From positions 48,352-80,450 of the forward strand of contig DAIDDL010000016.1 of NCBI GenBank assembly GCA_027309085.1: DNA of 32,099 nt, given 5' to 3'. The stretch comes from Sulfobacillus sp. Lineage in GTDB: Bacteria > Bacillota > Sulfobacillia > Sulfobacillales > Sulfobacillaceae. Of the stretch, positions 25,829 through 32,099 are shown in pieces. Position numbers and translations under genes: made by a program. The notes beneath the pieces are model-generated. The model was not told the origin of the DNA and ran no database searches. It was given only the letters and a program-made list of their open reading frames with translations. How positions within the stretch are numbered: position 1 is the stretch's first letter; every line of letters begins with the position of its first letter.

Positions 25829-26665
25829 CTAACTAATATGGTAAAATTTTCGTGCCGTTTCGCCGAAAATAGCCCGTTGCTGAGTATCGCTGTAGGCACT
25901 GAGAGCGTTACAAGTTTCTCTCCAGACTTTATGATAGCTTCCGGCCAATGTAGCAATAGGCCAGTCGCTACCAAACATCAGTCGTTCAGCCCCAAAGCAG
26001 TCGACCGCGACACTAATGTAGGGTTTGATATCATCGGCTGACCATGCGCTCCAGTCTGCAGCCGTATTGAGCCCAGAAATTTTAGCATACACCTGAGGTT
26101 GATCCGAAGCCCGTTCTAACTGAAATTTCCAGGGTTCCATCTGTTTATCTTTAATGGGGGGTTTTGCTAAATGGTCAATGACCATTTTTAAATTCGGCAC
26201 TTTTTTCGCTAATGTAGGCACATGTTTCAAATGGTGTGGAAACACGGCGACTATGTCGAAGGTCATGTTGAACGAAGCTAATACTCTCAATCCCTCAATG
26301 ACTATATCCTGAATAACCCAGTCAGGATTTGCTTCCTCGTGAATTAAATGCCGCACTCCCTTAAACTTCGGGTTTTTCGCCAACCCTTGGAGTTGATTGA
26401 GAGCCACATCCGGACGGTCCAAGGGCACCCAACCTACCACCCCTCCAATCCACTCGTGCTTTTCTGCCGTATCAAGCATGTAGGCAGTATCTTCCGAGGA
26501 ATTCGCCGCTTGGATCACCACCGTTTTCTGAACTCCCGTTGTCAGTAATTGGGGTCGCAACTCGGGCGCCTCAAAATTGCGATAAATCGATCCATAATGC
26601 GACCCCATCCACGGGTAAGACACTACGTCTAAATTCCAAAAATGTTGGTGTGCATCAACAATCAT
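25829..26665 (-). CDS. Amidohydrolase-family lactonase, probable L-fuconolactonase
   Basis: 278 residues of the COG3618 TIM-barrel amidohydrolases. The N-terminus MIVDAHQHFWNLD holds the metal-type HxH motif. Later come IGGVVGWVPLD, KGVRHLIHEE, MVIDHLAKPPI near 155, YAKISGL and FGSDWPIATL near 235, with the conserved Asp. These enzymes hydrolyse L-fucono- and L-rhamnono-lactones to the aldonate. ATG 26665 is chosen because family members start at this motif and a G-rich GGAGGGGG run lies 8-11 bases upstream; the ATG at 26719 would add an atypical 18 residues. It supplies the step between the AKR and L-fuconate dehydratase. IS110 copy two lies just downstream. Confidence 0.88.
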   Translation of the reverse strand: MIVDAHQHFWNLDVVSYPWMGSHYGSIYRNFEAPELRPQLLTTGVQKTVVIQAANSSEDTAYMLDTAEKHEWIGGVVGWVPLDRPDVALNQLQGLAKNPKFKGVRHLIHEEANPDWVIQDIVIEGLRVLASFNMTFDIVAVFPHHLKHVPTLAKKVPNLKMVIDHLAKPPIKDKQMEPWKFQLERASDQPQVYAKISGLNTAADWSAWSADDIKPYISVAVDCFGAERLMFGSDWPIATLAGSYHKVWRETCNALSAYSDTQQRAIFGETARKFYHIS

Positions 26666-27104
26666 GGAGTCATCCCCCTCCTTGTTAATTTTTACCGCGG
26701 CTTTGTCGATACCGTTCAACTGTTAATCGAATCGCCAAAGGCGACACAGTAATCGTGGTGCACTGTAGACATCTTCTCTTTGTATAGTTGGAACACTTCC
26801 CACGTCCACTTGTCCGTTCTATCACGAGGCCTGACAAACAATACCGTAACATACATCCTAAGATAAGTCAGGTAACGGGGATTGCGGATGGGATCATCGC
26901 GCAAATTGCACGGGATGGCCCCGCTTGGTGCGAAAATCTATCTAGCCGTAATATCGGTGCGCGCTCCACCTGAAAGTATGAACCTGACTCAACTAGGGAT
27001 ATATGTACGGTAATAATTTGACGCGCCCTGCTTATTCGCAAGTGTTCAATCGATGAACAAGAATGGCACCAAAAATCTACCCGTTTAAGTGATCCGTGAG
27101 GCGG
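26666..27104. other. Intergenic, one doubtful small ORF
   Basis: A 62-codon minus-strand frame (26716-26904, TTG start, containing VFVRPRDRTDKWTWEVFQLY) has no clear Shine-Dalgarno and I cannot identify it. At 27043-27059, TGTTC-AATCGAT-GAACA is an inverted repeat next to ACTTGCGAATAAGC (minus strand), a partial match to the promoter element before fucD. Confidence 0.35.
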
Positions 27105-27959
27105 TTAATACCCTCCCCCCCCACGGGACCACTCAGGTTTAGGACCAACACCATACCCCAATGTGGCTCCACCTTCAATCGGAATTGCCTGCCCAGTAAT
27201 AAAGGATGCATCGTTACTGGCAAGAAAAAGCGCCAACTGAGCAATTTCGTCTGCTGTAGCAATACGTCCCATCATATGTGACAAATCACAATCAGAGCGT
27301 GCACGTTCGGGGTTAGGTTGTTGTTGGAACCATTCTTCTAATAAAGGAGTCATCACGCCTGCAGGACAGATTGCATTGACTCGCACTCCTAAAGGTGCTA
27401 AATCCACGGCCAAAGACTTAGTCAGTGCAATCACAGCACCTTTTGTGGCACTATAAGCCGGATTTCTCATTTGTCCTACGAGCCCATTCATCGATGCCAT
27501 ATTGACAATGCTACCGTGTCTACTTTTTAGATAGGGCAATGCATACTTTGTACAATAAAAGACGCCACTTAAATTAACCCCTAACACGCGTTGCCACTCA
27601 TGGTTCTCAATCTGCTCAATAAACTTTGGTAGGATTACCGCCGCATTATTAAACAAGATGTCGATCTGGCCATAAATGTCTTTAACATTTTGCATCATCG
27701 ATTCGACTGCTGGCTCCGACGATACATCTGTAGTGATCGAAACTGCCTCCTTGTTGCCCGCTACGAGTTCGCTAGCCACCGACATTGCTCTTGCGGCATT
27801 AATATCGCAGACGACCACTTTAGCTCCTTCGCGAGAAAACAAATGAGCTGTTGCGCGCCCAATCCCACTACCACCACCGGTAATCACGGCGACTTTGCCT
27901 TTCAATTTATCACTCGGACACCGCTCAATCTCGCCATTAACGCCGATCCCATACGCCAT
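27105..27959 (-). CDS. SDR-family dehydrogenase (third intact copy)
   Basis: 284-residue SDR with a roughly 20-residue N-terminal extension (MAYGIGVNGEIERCPSDKL) before KVAVITGGGSGIG. Other motifs are NNAAVILP near 105, NMASMNG, catalytic YSATKGA near 175, and GGATLG near the end. The start at 27959 has AGGAGG eight bases upstream; further in-frame ATGs upstream run into a structured non-coding region. It is more distant from the two YTPFVE-type SDRs. Being between the dehydratases and the lactonase, it may oxidise L-fucose, D-arabinose or a keto-deoxy acid. Confidence 0.85.
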   Translation of the reverse strand: MAYGIGVNGEIERCPSDKLKGKVAVITGGGSGIGRATAHLFSREGAKVVVCDINAARAMSVASELVAGNKEAVSITTDVSSEPAVESMMQNVKDIYGQIDILFNNAAVILPKFIEQIENHEWQRVLGVNLSGVFYCTKYALPYLKSRHGSIVNMASMNGLVGQMRNPAYSATKGAVIALTKSLAVDLAPLGVRVNAICPAGVMTPLLEEWFQQQPNPERARSDCDLSHMMGRIATADEIAQLALFLASNDASFITGQAIPIEGGATLGYGVGPKPEWSRGGGGY

Positions 27960-27989
27960 GCACATATCCTCCTCATGATCGAGAAGATC

Positions 27990-28125
27990 TCGATACGGTG
28001 AGGAAACCTCCCCGGCCTGAAGGCCGAGGCTTCCTCCCCCAAAAGCTTTGGGTTCGGTGGGTATTGAACCCATCGAACCCAAGAGCCGCTGTATCCTCCC
28101 CTTAAAAAGGGGGGTTTTAGCAAAC
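27990..28125 (-). ncRNA. IS200/IS605 right-end / omegaRNA-like structured segment
   Basis: Three strong hairpins stand in series. On the minus strand: CCCC...GGGG around TTTTTAA (28096-28111); a two-part stem GGGTTCG/CGAACCC (28050-28080, internal GTGGGT/ACCCAT); and GAGGAAGCCTCGGCC pairing with GGCCGGGGAGGTTTCCTC (28002-28038). A terminal GGCCTTCAGGCC hairpin followed by GGGGAGG is typical of right ends that encode TnpB guide RNA 3' ends. No TnpB gene is adjacent. It finishes about 30 bases before the Shine-Dalgarno of the SDR gene, so any transcript would form its leader. Call is by resemblance only. Confidence 0.35.
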
Positions 28126-28309
28126 GGGCTCCCTTGATAATAATCCTTCTAAAGTAAATACTACAATCCCCACATCTTCATAAGGCTAATAAAGCTAGTG
28201 CCTTGACTCTATTCGGACCGCAGGTTCGTGGACCTTCCCACATTGGTAGCGTTAGTGCGTGCGTAGACTACTAAGAAGATCTCCCCATAGTCTATTTCTT
28301 ACATGGCAT

Positions 28310-29386
28310 TTACACGGTGGCCACAGACATTTTGTCTAATGTATCAAGGTCCCACTGTACCCCCGTTCCCGGCGTCTGTGGAACATTAACCATGCCCTTC
28401 TCATCTACTAGTGGTTCACGCACTACTGGATTGGTTGTTACTAATGACTCGTAATAGGTAGTATTAGGGATAGCACAAGCCACATGAATGTTGGGCAATC
28501 CTCCACCGTGTACCTCTGCTCGTAGTTGATAGGCATCAGCCAGGTGAGCAATGCGAAGAGCTCCAGTAAATCCACCCTTCAGAGCCGTACTCGTGCGCAC
28601 AATGTCGCCAGCACAAAAGTGAATGAAATCAGCAGTATTGTAGTGACAACCATCGGAAGTCTCGGCCACTAAAAGCGGAATTTTTAACTGGCTGCGCAGA
28701 CGCTGATACGAACTAATACTAAACTCTCGCATCGGTTCCTCATACCACAGAAATCCTGCATCCTCCAGCGCCTGACCCAAGTACAGCGCATCTTGAAAAT
28801 CAAATCCCGCAGAACCATCGTACATCAACGGCACTTCATCTCCGACATGTCGTCGCAACGCTTTGGCCAACGCCGCATCGCGATGGGTGTCTCCCCACGC
28901 GTGAAGTTTTATCGCAGGATACCCTAAGGCCAGACACTGGTCAGCCACAGATAGAAATTCATCGACGGTGGAAAATGTCACCGTGCTGGCATAAGCTGGG
29001 ATACTCGTCCGAAACCCTCCAAAGAGTTGATACAGAGGCAATTTGGCGACCTTAGCGGTAATATCCCACAATGCTATGTCCACTGCGCCTAACATATAGA
29101 TTGGGAATTCCTCAATGCGATCAACTTCCCACACTTTTTTCCATAGCAACTCTTTCAACAACGGATCTTCGCCTAGCAACAATTGTTTTAGCCGCCGAGC
29201 TACCAAGTCTAATGCAATCTGCCCCCGACGAATTTCACTGTAACCCGTCACGCCGTCGTCGGTCACAATACACAGTACGGCTGATTGGTCAAAAGGATCA
29301 GATCCTGGCAATCCCGCACGCCATCGATATAGTGCTACTGAAAGAGTTTTCGGTAACAAGTATGCCTTGACATCAATTATTTTCAT
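28310..29386 (-). CDS. Enolase-superfamily sugar-acid dehydratase (mandelate racemase subgroup)
   Basis: 358 residues: N-terminal capping domain (MKIIDVKAYLLPKTLSVALYR) and a TIM barrel with metal and catalytic positions AIKLHAWG (Lys in the KxK/KxH site), LMYDGSAGFD, LWYEEPM and VAETSDG. EVHGGGLPNIH near 295 supplies the expected His, and YYESL the Glu. ATG 29386 has AGGAGG ten bases upstream. It follows fucD by 51 bases, so it is in the same operon. Having two enolase-type dehydratases suggests a second aldonate substrate (for example D-arabinonate or L-rhamnonate), or a racemase role; the sequence does not settle it. Confidence 0.85.
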   Translation of the reverse strand: MKIIDVKAYLLPKTLSVALYRWRAGLPGSDPFDQSAVLCIVTDDGVTGYSEIRRGQIALDLVARRLKQLLLGEDPLLKELLWKKVWEVDRIEEFPIYMLGAVDIALWDITAKVAKLPLYQLFGGFRTSIPAYASTVTFSTVDEFLSVADQCLALGYPAIKLHAWGDTHRDAALAKALRRHVGDEVPLMYDGSAGFDFQDALYLGQALEDAGFLWYEEPMREFSISSYQRLRSQLKIPLLVAETSDGCHYNTADFIHFCAGDIVRTSTALKGGFTGALRIAHLADAYQLRAEVHGGGLPNIHVACAIPNTTYYESLVTTNPVVREPLVDEKGMVNVPQTPGTGVQWDLDTLDKMSVATV

Positions 29387-29437
29387 CCAATCTCGACCTC
29401 CTAGTTGAAACTATTTGATACTCGGCCAATGTAAGGG

Positions 29438-30745
29438 TCATACAAGTTGGGCACTCCAAACGGAGCCATTAGGGTACTCGTATTTTTCATAGGCTTCGGC
29501 ATTCAGATCAACGCCTAATCCCGCCGTCGTCGGAACAAGGTAATGACCTTCATGAATTTGCGCAGGGCTGATAAATGCCTCCTCGTAATTATTCGCAAAT
29601 TCCAGCATTTGCCCGTCCAACGATCCGCTGACCGCAATGTAATCAAATATGGACAAATGTTGTTGCACTTCTCTTAACCCAAGCGCACCTGCATGGGGAC
29701 AAACCGGAACGCCAAACTTGGCAGCCATGAGTAGTACCGCCAACGCTTCATTAATGCCTCCGAGGCGGCATGCGTCCAATTGACAATAGCGGATTGCCGT
29801 AAGCTGAAACAACTGTTTAAACATAATGCGATTGTGACAGTGCTCGCCGGTTGCTACGCCTATCGGGCTAATAGCTTGCGCTATTCTGGCATGGCCTAAA
29901 ACGTCATCAGGACTAGTGGGTTCTTCAATCCATACTGGGTTAAACTGCGCAAGATGTCGCACATGAGCAATTGCCTCGTCAACGTTCCATACTTGATTGG
30001 CGTCAAACATCAGCGCCACATCATCGCCAGCAATTTCGCGAAACATACTCGCGCGGCGTACGTTGTCATCAAGATCTTGTCCCACTTTAATCTTGAATGC
30101 CCGCCAGCCCAACGATAACTTTTCCTCTAGAAGCGTCCGAAACTTCGCATCGGAATATCCGATCCAACCGGCGGATGTTGTATAAGCGGGATAGCCCGTG
30201 CCTCGCACACGATCTTCTCGCGCCATCTTGTCGGGCTCCGCTCTCGTCAGAATGTCTAATGCCTCATCTTCTTTTAAAACATCGTCGATGTACCGAAAAT
30301 CAACCAACTGAACTAGCTGTGCCGGAGATAGATCTGAAAGAATTTTCCACACCGGTTTTTTTAATATTTTACCATACAGATCCCACAGTGCATTGGTTAC
30401 GGCAGCGACCGCGAGATGCACCACGCCTTTTTCTGGCCCTAACCAACGCAGTGGACTAAAGCTCACAAGCTGTCTCCAAAAGCTCCCCATGTTCTCGAAG
30501 ATACTATCAACCGACTGCCCGACCAGTAGAGGTGCGTAAGCGGAAATAGCTGCAGTGACCAACTCTGTTCCGGGCCCAATGGTGAAAGTAATACCGTGCC
30601 CTTCGAGCCGGGGTGTGTTCGTATAAAGAATAGCGTACGCTAACGAGTGATCCGGGTTAGGATTCATGGCATCGGACCCGTCGCCCGCCCGCGACGTGGG
30701 AAACCGAACATCCTTAACCCCTATACCAGTAATGATAGTGGCCAT
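29438..30745 (-). CDS. fucD: L-fuconate dehydratase
   Basis: 435 residues, the normal length for the L-fuconate dehydratase/ENOSF1 family of the enolase superfamily. It dehydrates L-fuconate to 2-keto-3-deoxy-L-fuconate with Mg2+. Diagnostic are DVRFPTSRAGDGSDAMNP near residue 12 and HSLAYAILYTN. In the barrel come AFKIKVGQDLDDN (KxK), LMFDANQVW, WIEEPTSPDD and ATGEHCHNR as metal ligands, then VCPHAGALGLRE with the catalytic His near 350. The start at 30745 has GGAGGGG nine bases upstream; an in-frame ATG at 30754 overlaps it. It is the first gene of the cluster, behind a good promoter with a possible operator. Confidence 0.95.
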   Translation of the reverse strand: MATIITGIGVKDVRFPTSRAGDGSDAMNPNPDHSLAYAILYTNTPRLEGHGITFTIGPGTELVTAAISAYAPLLVGQSVDSIFENMGSFWRQLVSFSPLRWLGPEKGVVHLAVAAVTNALWDLYGKILKKPVWKILSDLSPAQLVQLVDFRYIDDVLKEDEALDILTRAEPDKMAREDRVRGTGYPAYTTSAGWIGYSDAKFRTLLEEKLSLGWRAFKIKVGQDLDDNVRRASMFREIAGDDVALMFDANQVWNVDEAIAHVRHLAQFNPVWIEEPTSPDDVLGHARIAQAISPIGVATGEHCHNRIMFKQLFQLTAIRYCQLDACRLGGINEALAVLLMAAKFGVPVCPHAGALGLREVQQHLSIFDYIAVSGSLDGQMLEFANNYEEAFISPAQIHEGHYLVPTTAGLGVDLNAEAYEKYEYPNGSVWSAQLV

Positions 30746-30904
30746 TAAAATCATCCCCTCCCGCGCAGACGCTTTGTTAACGTAATTCCCTTTGTTGTAC
30801 TTTCAGCCCGATGGAGTCGTTAATCAGTGCTCATAGTCAATCACCGAAAATCTTTCCTCAATCTGATAAAGCCGCCTTCTTCGACCACATCGTGGATTAC
30901 TAGA

Positions 30905-30945
30905 ATCATATTACAGTTGAAATATAGAAGTCAACCTATTTGCAA
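30905..30945 (-). promoter_or_regulatory. fucD promoter with shared operator-like element
   Basis: On the minus strand TTGACT (30934-30929) and TATGAT (30910-30905) are 18 bases apart, predicting a start near 30898 and a leader of about 150 bases. TTGCAAATAGGTTGACTTCT (30945-30926) matches the iclR promoter at 17 of 20 bases. GTTGA-N10-TCAAC (30916-30935) is an inverted repeat over the -35 and spacer. Confidence 0.6.
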
Positions 30946-30996
30946 GTATTTCCCCAATTTTAGAAATCGTCCGTGTAATTACTCAGTGGGTGCCCA

Positions 30997-31042
30997 AGGC
31001 CACACCAATTAAGGGGCAGATGCCCCCTAATTGGTGTGGCCT
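30997..31042. repeat. 22-bp arms inverted repeat with 2-base loop
   Basis: AGGCCACACCAATTA pairs exactly with TAATTGGTGTGGCCT, and inside it GGGGCA pairs with TGCCCC around a GA loop, with one A/C mismatch between. No T-run follows on either strand. It sits directly beside the IS66 stub. It could be two abutted IS ends, a MITE remnant, or a strong hairpin blocking read-through into the fuc promoter. Confidence 0.6.
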
Positions 31043-31068
31043 GAATGCGAAATTCTTGTGGAGCAGCG

Positions 31069-31240
31069 TTATGGAGCCGCTTGCGGGATAAACGCGTCCA
31101 CCTGAAAGGCCTTCTGAATATATTCAAAGACCGGTAACCCTTGCTTCTAGAGGGTCGAAATGTCGCTGTGAATGCGGCAGAAGTTTTCGGCGCCATGCAC
31201 ACGGCGGAAGGTGCCGGAGATTTTCTGACGGACTCGCTTT
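31069..31240 (-). pseudogene. IS66-family transposase C-terminal remnant
   Basis: Reading minus from about 31240: ESVRKISGTFRRVHGAENFC, then RIHSDISTL, an in-frame TAG (31147-31149), and KQGLPVFEYIQKAFQVDAF to TAA at 31069. This is the IS66 TnpC end (SGTFRS...FCRIRSYISTARKQG in relatives). The rest of the gene is missing upstream. Confidence 0.7.
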
Positions 31241-31398
31241 AGCGCGATAGGCAATGTCGTCTAATTGGGGTGACATTGGAACTCCTCTCTGTAGTCGGAC
31301 CATGGGTCCGTTAGACGACCGATAATCTCGACACCCTTCCCCATGTGCACGGCTTTCCCATGCGCGGAGTACTATGATGTTTGTAGTCAAATAGAATA

Positions 31399-31425
31399 GG
31401 CTCTTCCGCACTTTTGGTGTAAGTG
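31399..31425. repeat. ISL3 terminal inverted repeat (right)
   Basis: The same 27 bases as 3126-3152, inverted: GGCTCTTCCGCACTTTTGG onward, pointing right. It marks the left end of an ISL3-type element or a solo end. No ISL3 protein is seen between here and the edge. Confidence 0.75.
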
Positions 31426-32099
31426 GAGAATTGTTTGTGACCACATTTTCTGGCATCATGCATATTGACATTAAATTGTTAAGAGATACTACATATAGTG
31501 ATTGCTTGGGGAAATTAGATGTGTTTCGTCAAGAGTTTTTCCCCCGCAAAATCATTAGAATATCCCCAATTTAGTGGGGAAATATTTTAAGTCTCTGAGT
31601 CCCTCTGTGATGGGGAATTGTTCCGCTCCGCATACGCATCGTTTGAGACAGCACGCGATTGAACATCCCATCGGCGCGACGATGCTTTGTAGCGGCGAGG
31701 ACACGCCGAATATCCGTGTCGGACCTTTGGGGGCGGGCAAGATTTTACCCCCCCAGAGGATTTGGTCGACACAAAAGACCGCGGTGGAGGACGGTGTGTG
31801 TTGCATCATGCGTGCTCGTGCCCCCGCTCTATTGCGCACCCGTCTTGAATCTTTAACTACTCTAGTGAACGTCCTTAGGGCATCGGACACGGAATGTGTC
31901 GGGGTCGGTACCGGAACAGCAAAGGCCGCCTGATGATCTTGGCTACCCTCCGGGAGGCAGATTGAGGCCACTGGCAAGCCCTGGATTCCGCTGGGGACGT
32001 GAAGAGCTAGCGGAAGACAGCACCAGAAGGTCGTCACTAGTGACGACCTTCTCGCCATCCGGGGGACGTCTTGAGCGCACGGGCAGGCCCTGGATCCCA
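31426..32099. other. Right-edge region without a recognised gene
   Basis: Open frames on both strands (119 codons plus at 31574-31933; 167 codons minus at 31555-32058) overlap each other, lack Shine-Dalgarno sites and match nothing I know. Near the edge GGCAAGCCCTGGATTCC (from 31973) and GGCAGGCCCTGGATCCC (from 32082) are imperfect direct repeats. Confidence 0.4.
32025..32052. repeat. Perfect 28-bp palindrome
   Basis: AGAAGGTCGTCACT is followed directly by its reverse complement with no loop. It lies between the two direct repeats at the right edge. It may be an IS or MITE feature, a protein-binding site, or a cruciform-prone site. Confidence 0.8.

Noticed and set aside
28050-28080. GGGTTCG...CGAACCC looked at first like a tRNA T-arm
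   Set aside because: No acceptor, anticodon or D-arm can be built around it. The arms pair with each other as one long two-part hairpin.
3163-31531. A second inverted pair, TTGACGAAACACA (3163-3175) and TGTGTTTCGTCAA (31519-31531), near the ISL3 repeats
   Set aside because: The two copies lie at different distances and on different sides of the ISL3 ends, and the left one is inside IS110 relic coding sequence. Chance or a shared IS fragment is likely.
31555-32058. 167-codon minus-strand frame and 119-codon plus-strand frame at the right edge
   Set aside because: They overlap each other, lack ribosome sites, and show no recognisable domain, so neither can be supported as a gene.
1-32099. CRISPR arrays, rRNA or tRNA genes
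   Set aside because: No regularly spaced direct repeats and no cloverleaf or rRNA-like conserved sequence was seen on either strand.

Overview
The window is a 28 kb sugar-catabolism island, almost entirely on the minus strand, between insertion-sequence debris at both ends. Nearly every real gene has a strong AGGAGG-type Shine-Dalgarno. Gene style, GC near 50%, an MsmX/UgpC-type ABC ATPase, LutABC and many IS110/ISL3/TnpB relics suggest a Bacillota (Firmicutes) bacterium, perhaps a Sulfobacillus-like thermoacidophile. That placement is inference.

Left edge (1-3407): an ISL3-family element with a degraded transposase gene, split by a complete IS110-family element (about 791-2419), then the stub of another IS110 transposase. 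Positions 3935-9370 hold an SDR dehydrogenase, an SDR pseudogene, an aldehyde dehydrogenase of the alpha-ketoglutarate-semialdehyde type, a TnpB relic, a membrane-anchored thioredoxin-fold protein and the last gene of a three-gene UxaA cluster. That cluster (8462-11747) has a UxaA large subunit, an unusual fusion of a fumarylacetoacetate-hydrolase-fold (FAH) enzyme with a UxaA SAF domain, and a shortened UxaA paralogue.

Centre (11928-24114): ABC ATPase, lutC-lutB-lutA, a second FAH-family hydrolase, an aldo/keto reductase (L-fucose dehydrogenase type), an SDR, a DUF718 sugar mutarotase, two sugar ABC permeases, a lipoprotein binding protein and an IclR regulator. A second, frameshifted IS110 copy (about 24241-25754) separates these from an L-fuconolactonase-type amidohydrolase, an SDR, and two enolase-superfamily dehydratases, one clearly L-fuconate dehydratase. 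The right edge (31069-32099) has an IS66 stub and an ISL3 terminal repeat that is the inverted twin of the left one.

Together the genes describe non-phosphorylating L-fucose oxidation: uptake, mutarotation, oxidation to fuconolactone, hydrolysis, dehydration to 2-keto-3-deoxy-L-fuconate, oxidation to the 2,4-diketo acid, and cleavage to pyruvate plus L-lactate, which LutABC oxidises. The UxaA/FAH-SAF set plus aldehyde dehydrogenase looks like a second, Weimberg-like branch to 2-oxoglutarate, perhaps for D-arabinose, which resembles L-fucose in configuration. No fucose isomerase, kinase or aldolase was seen.
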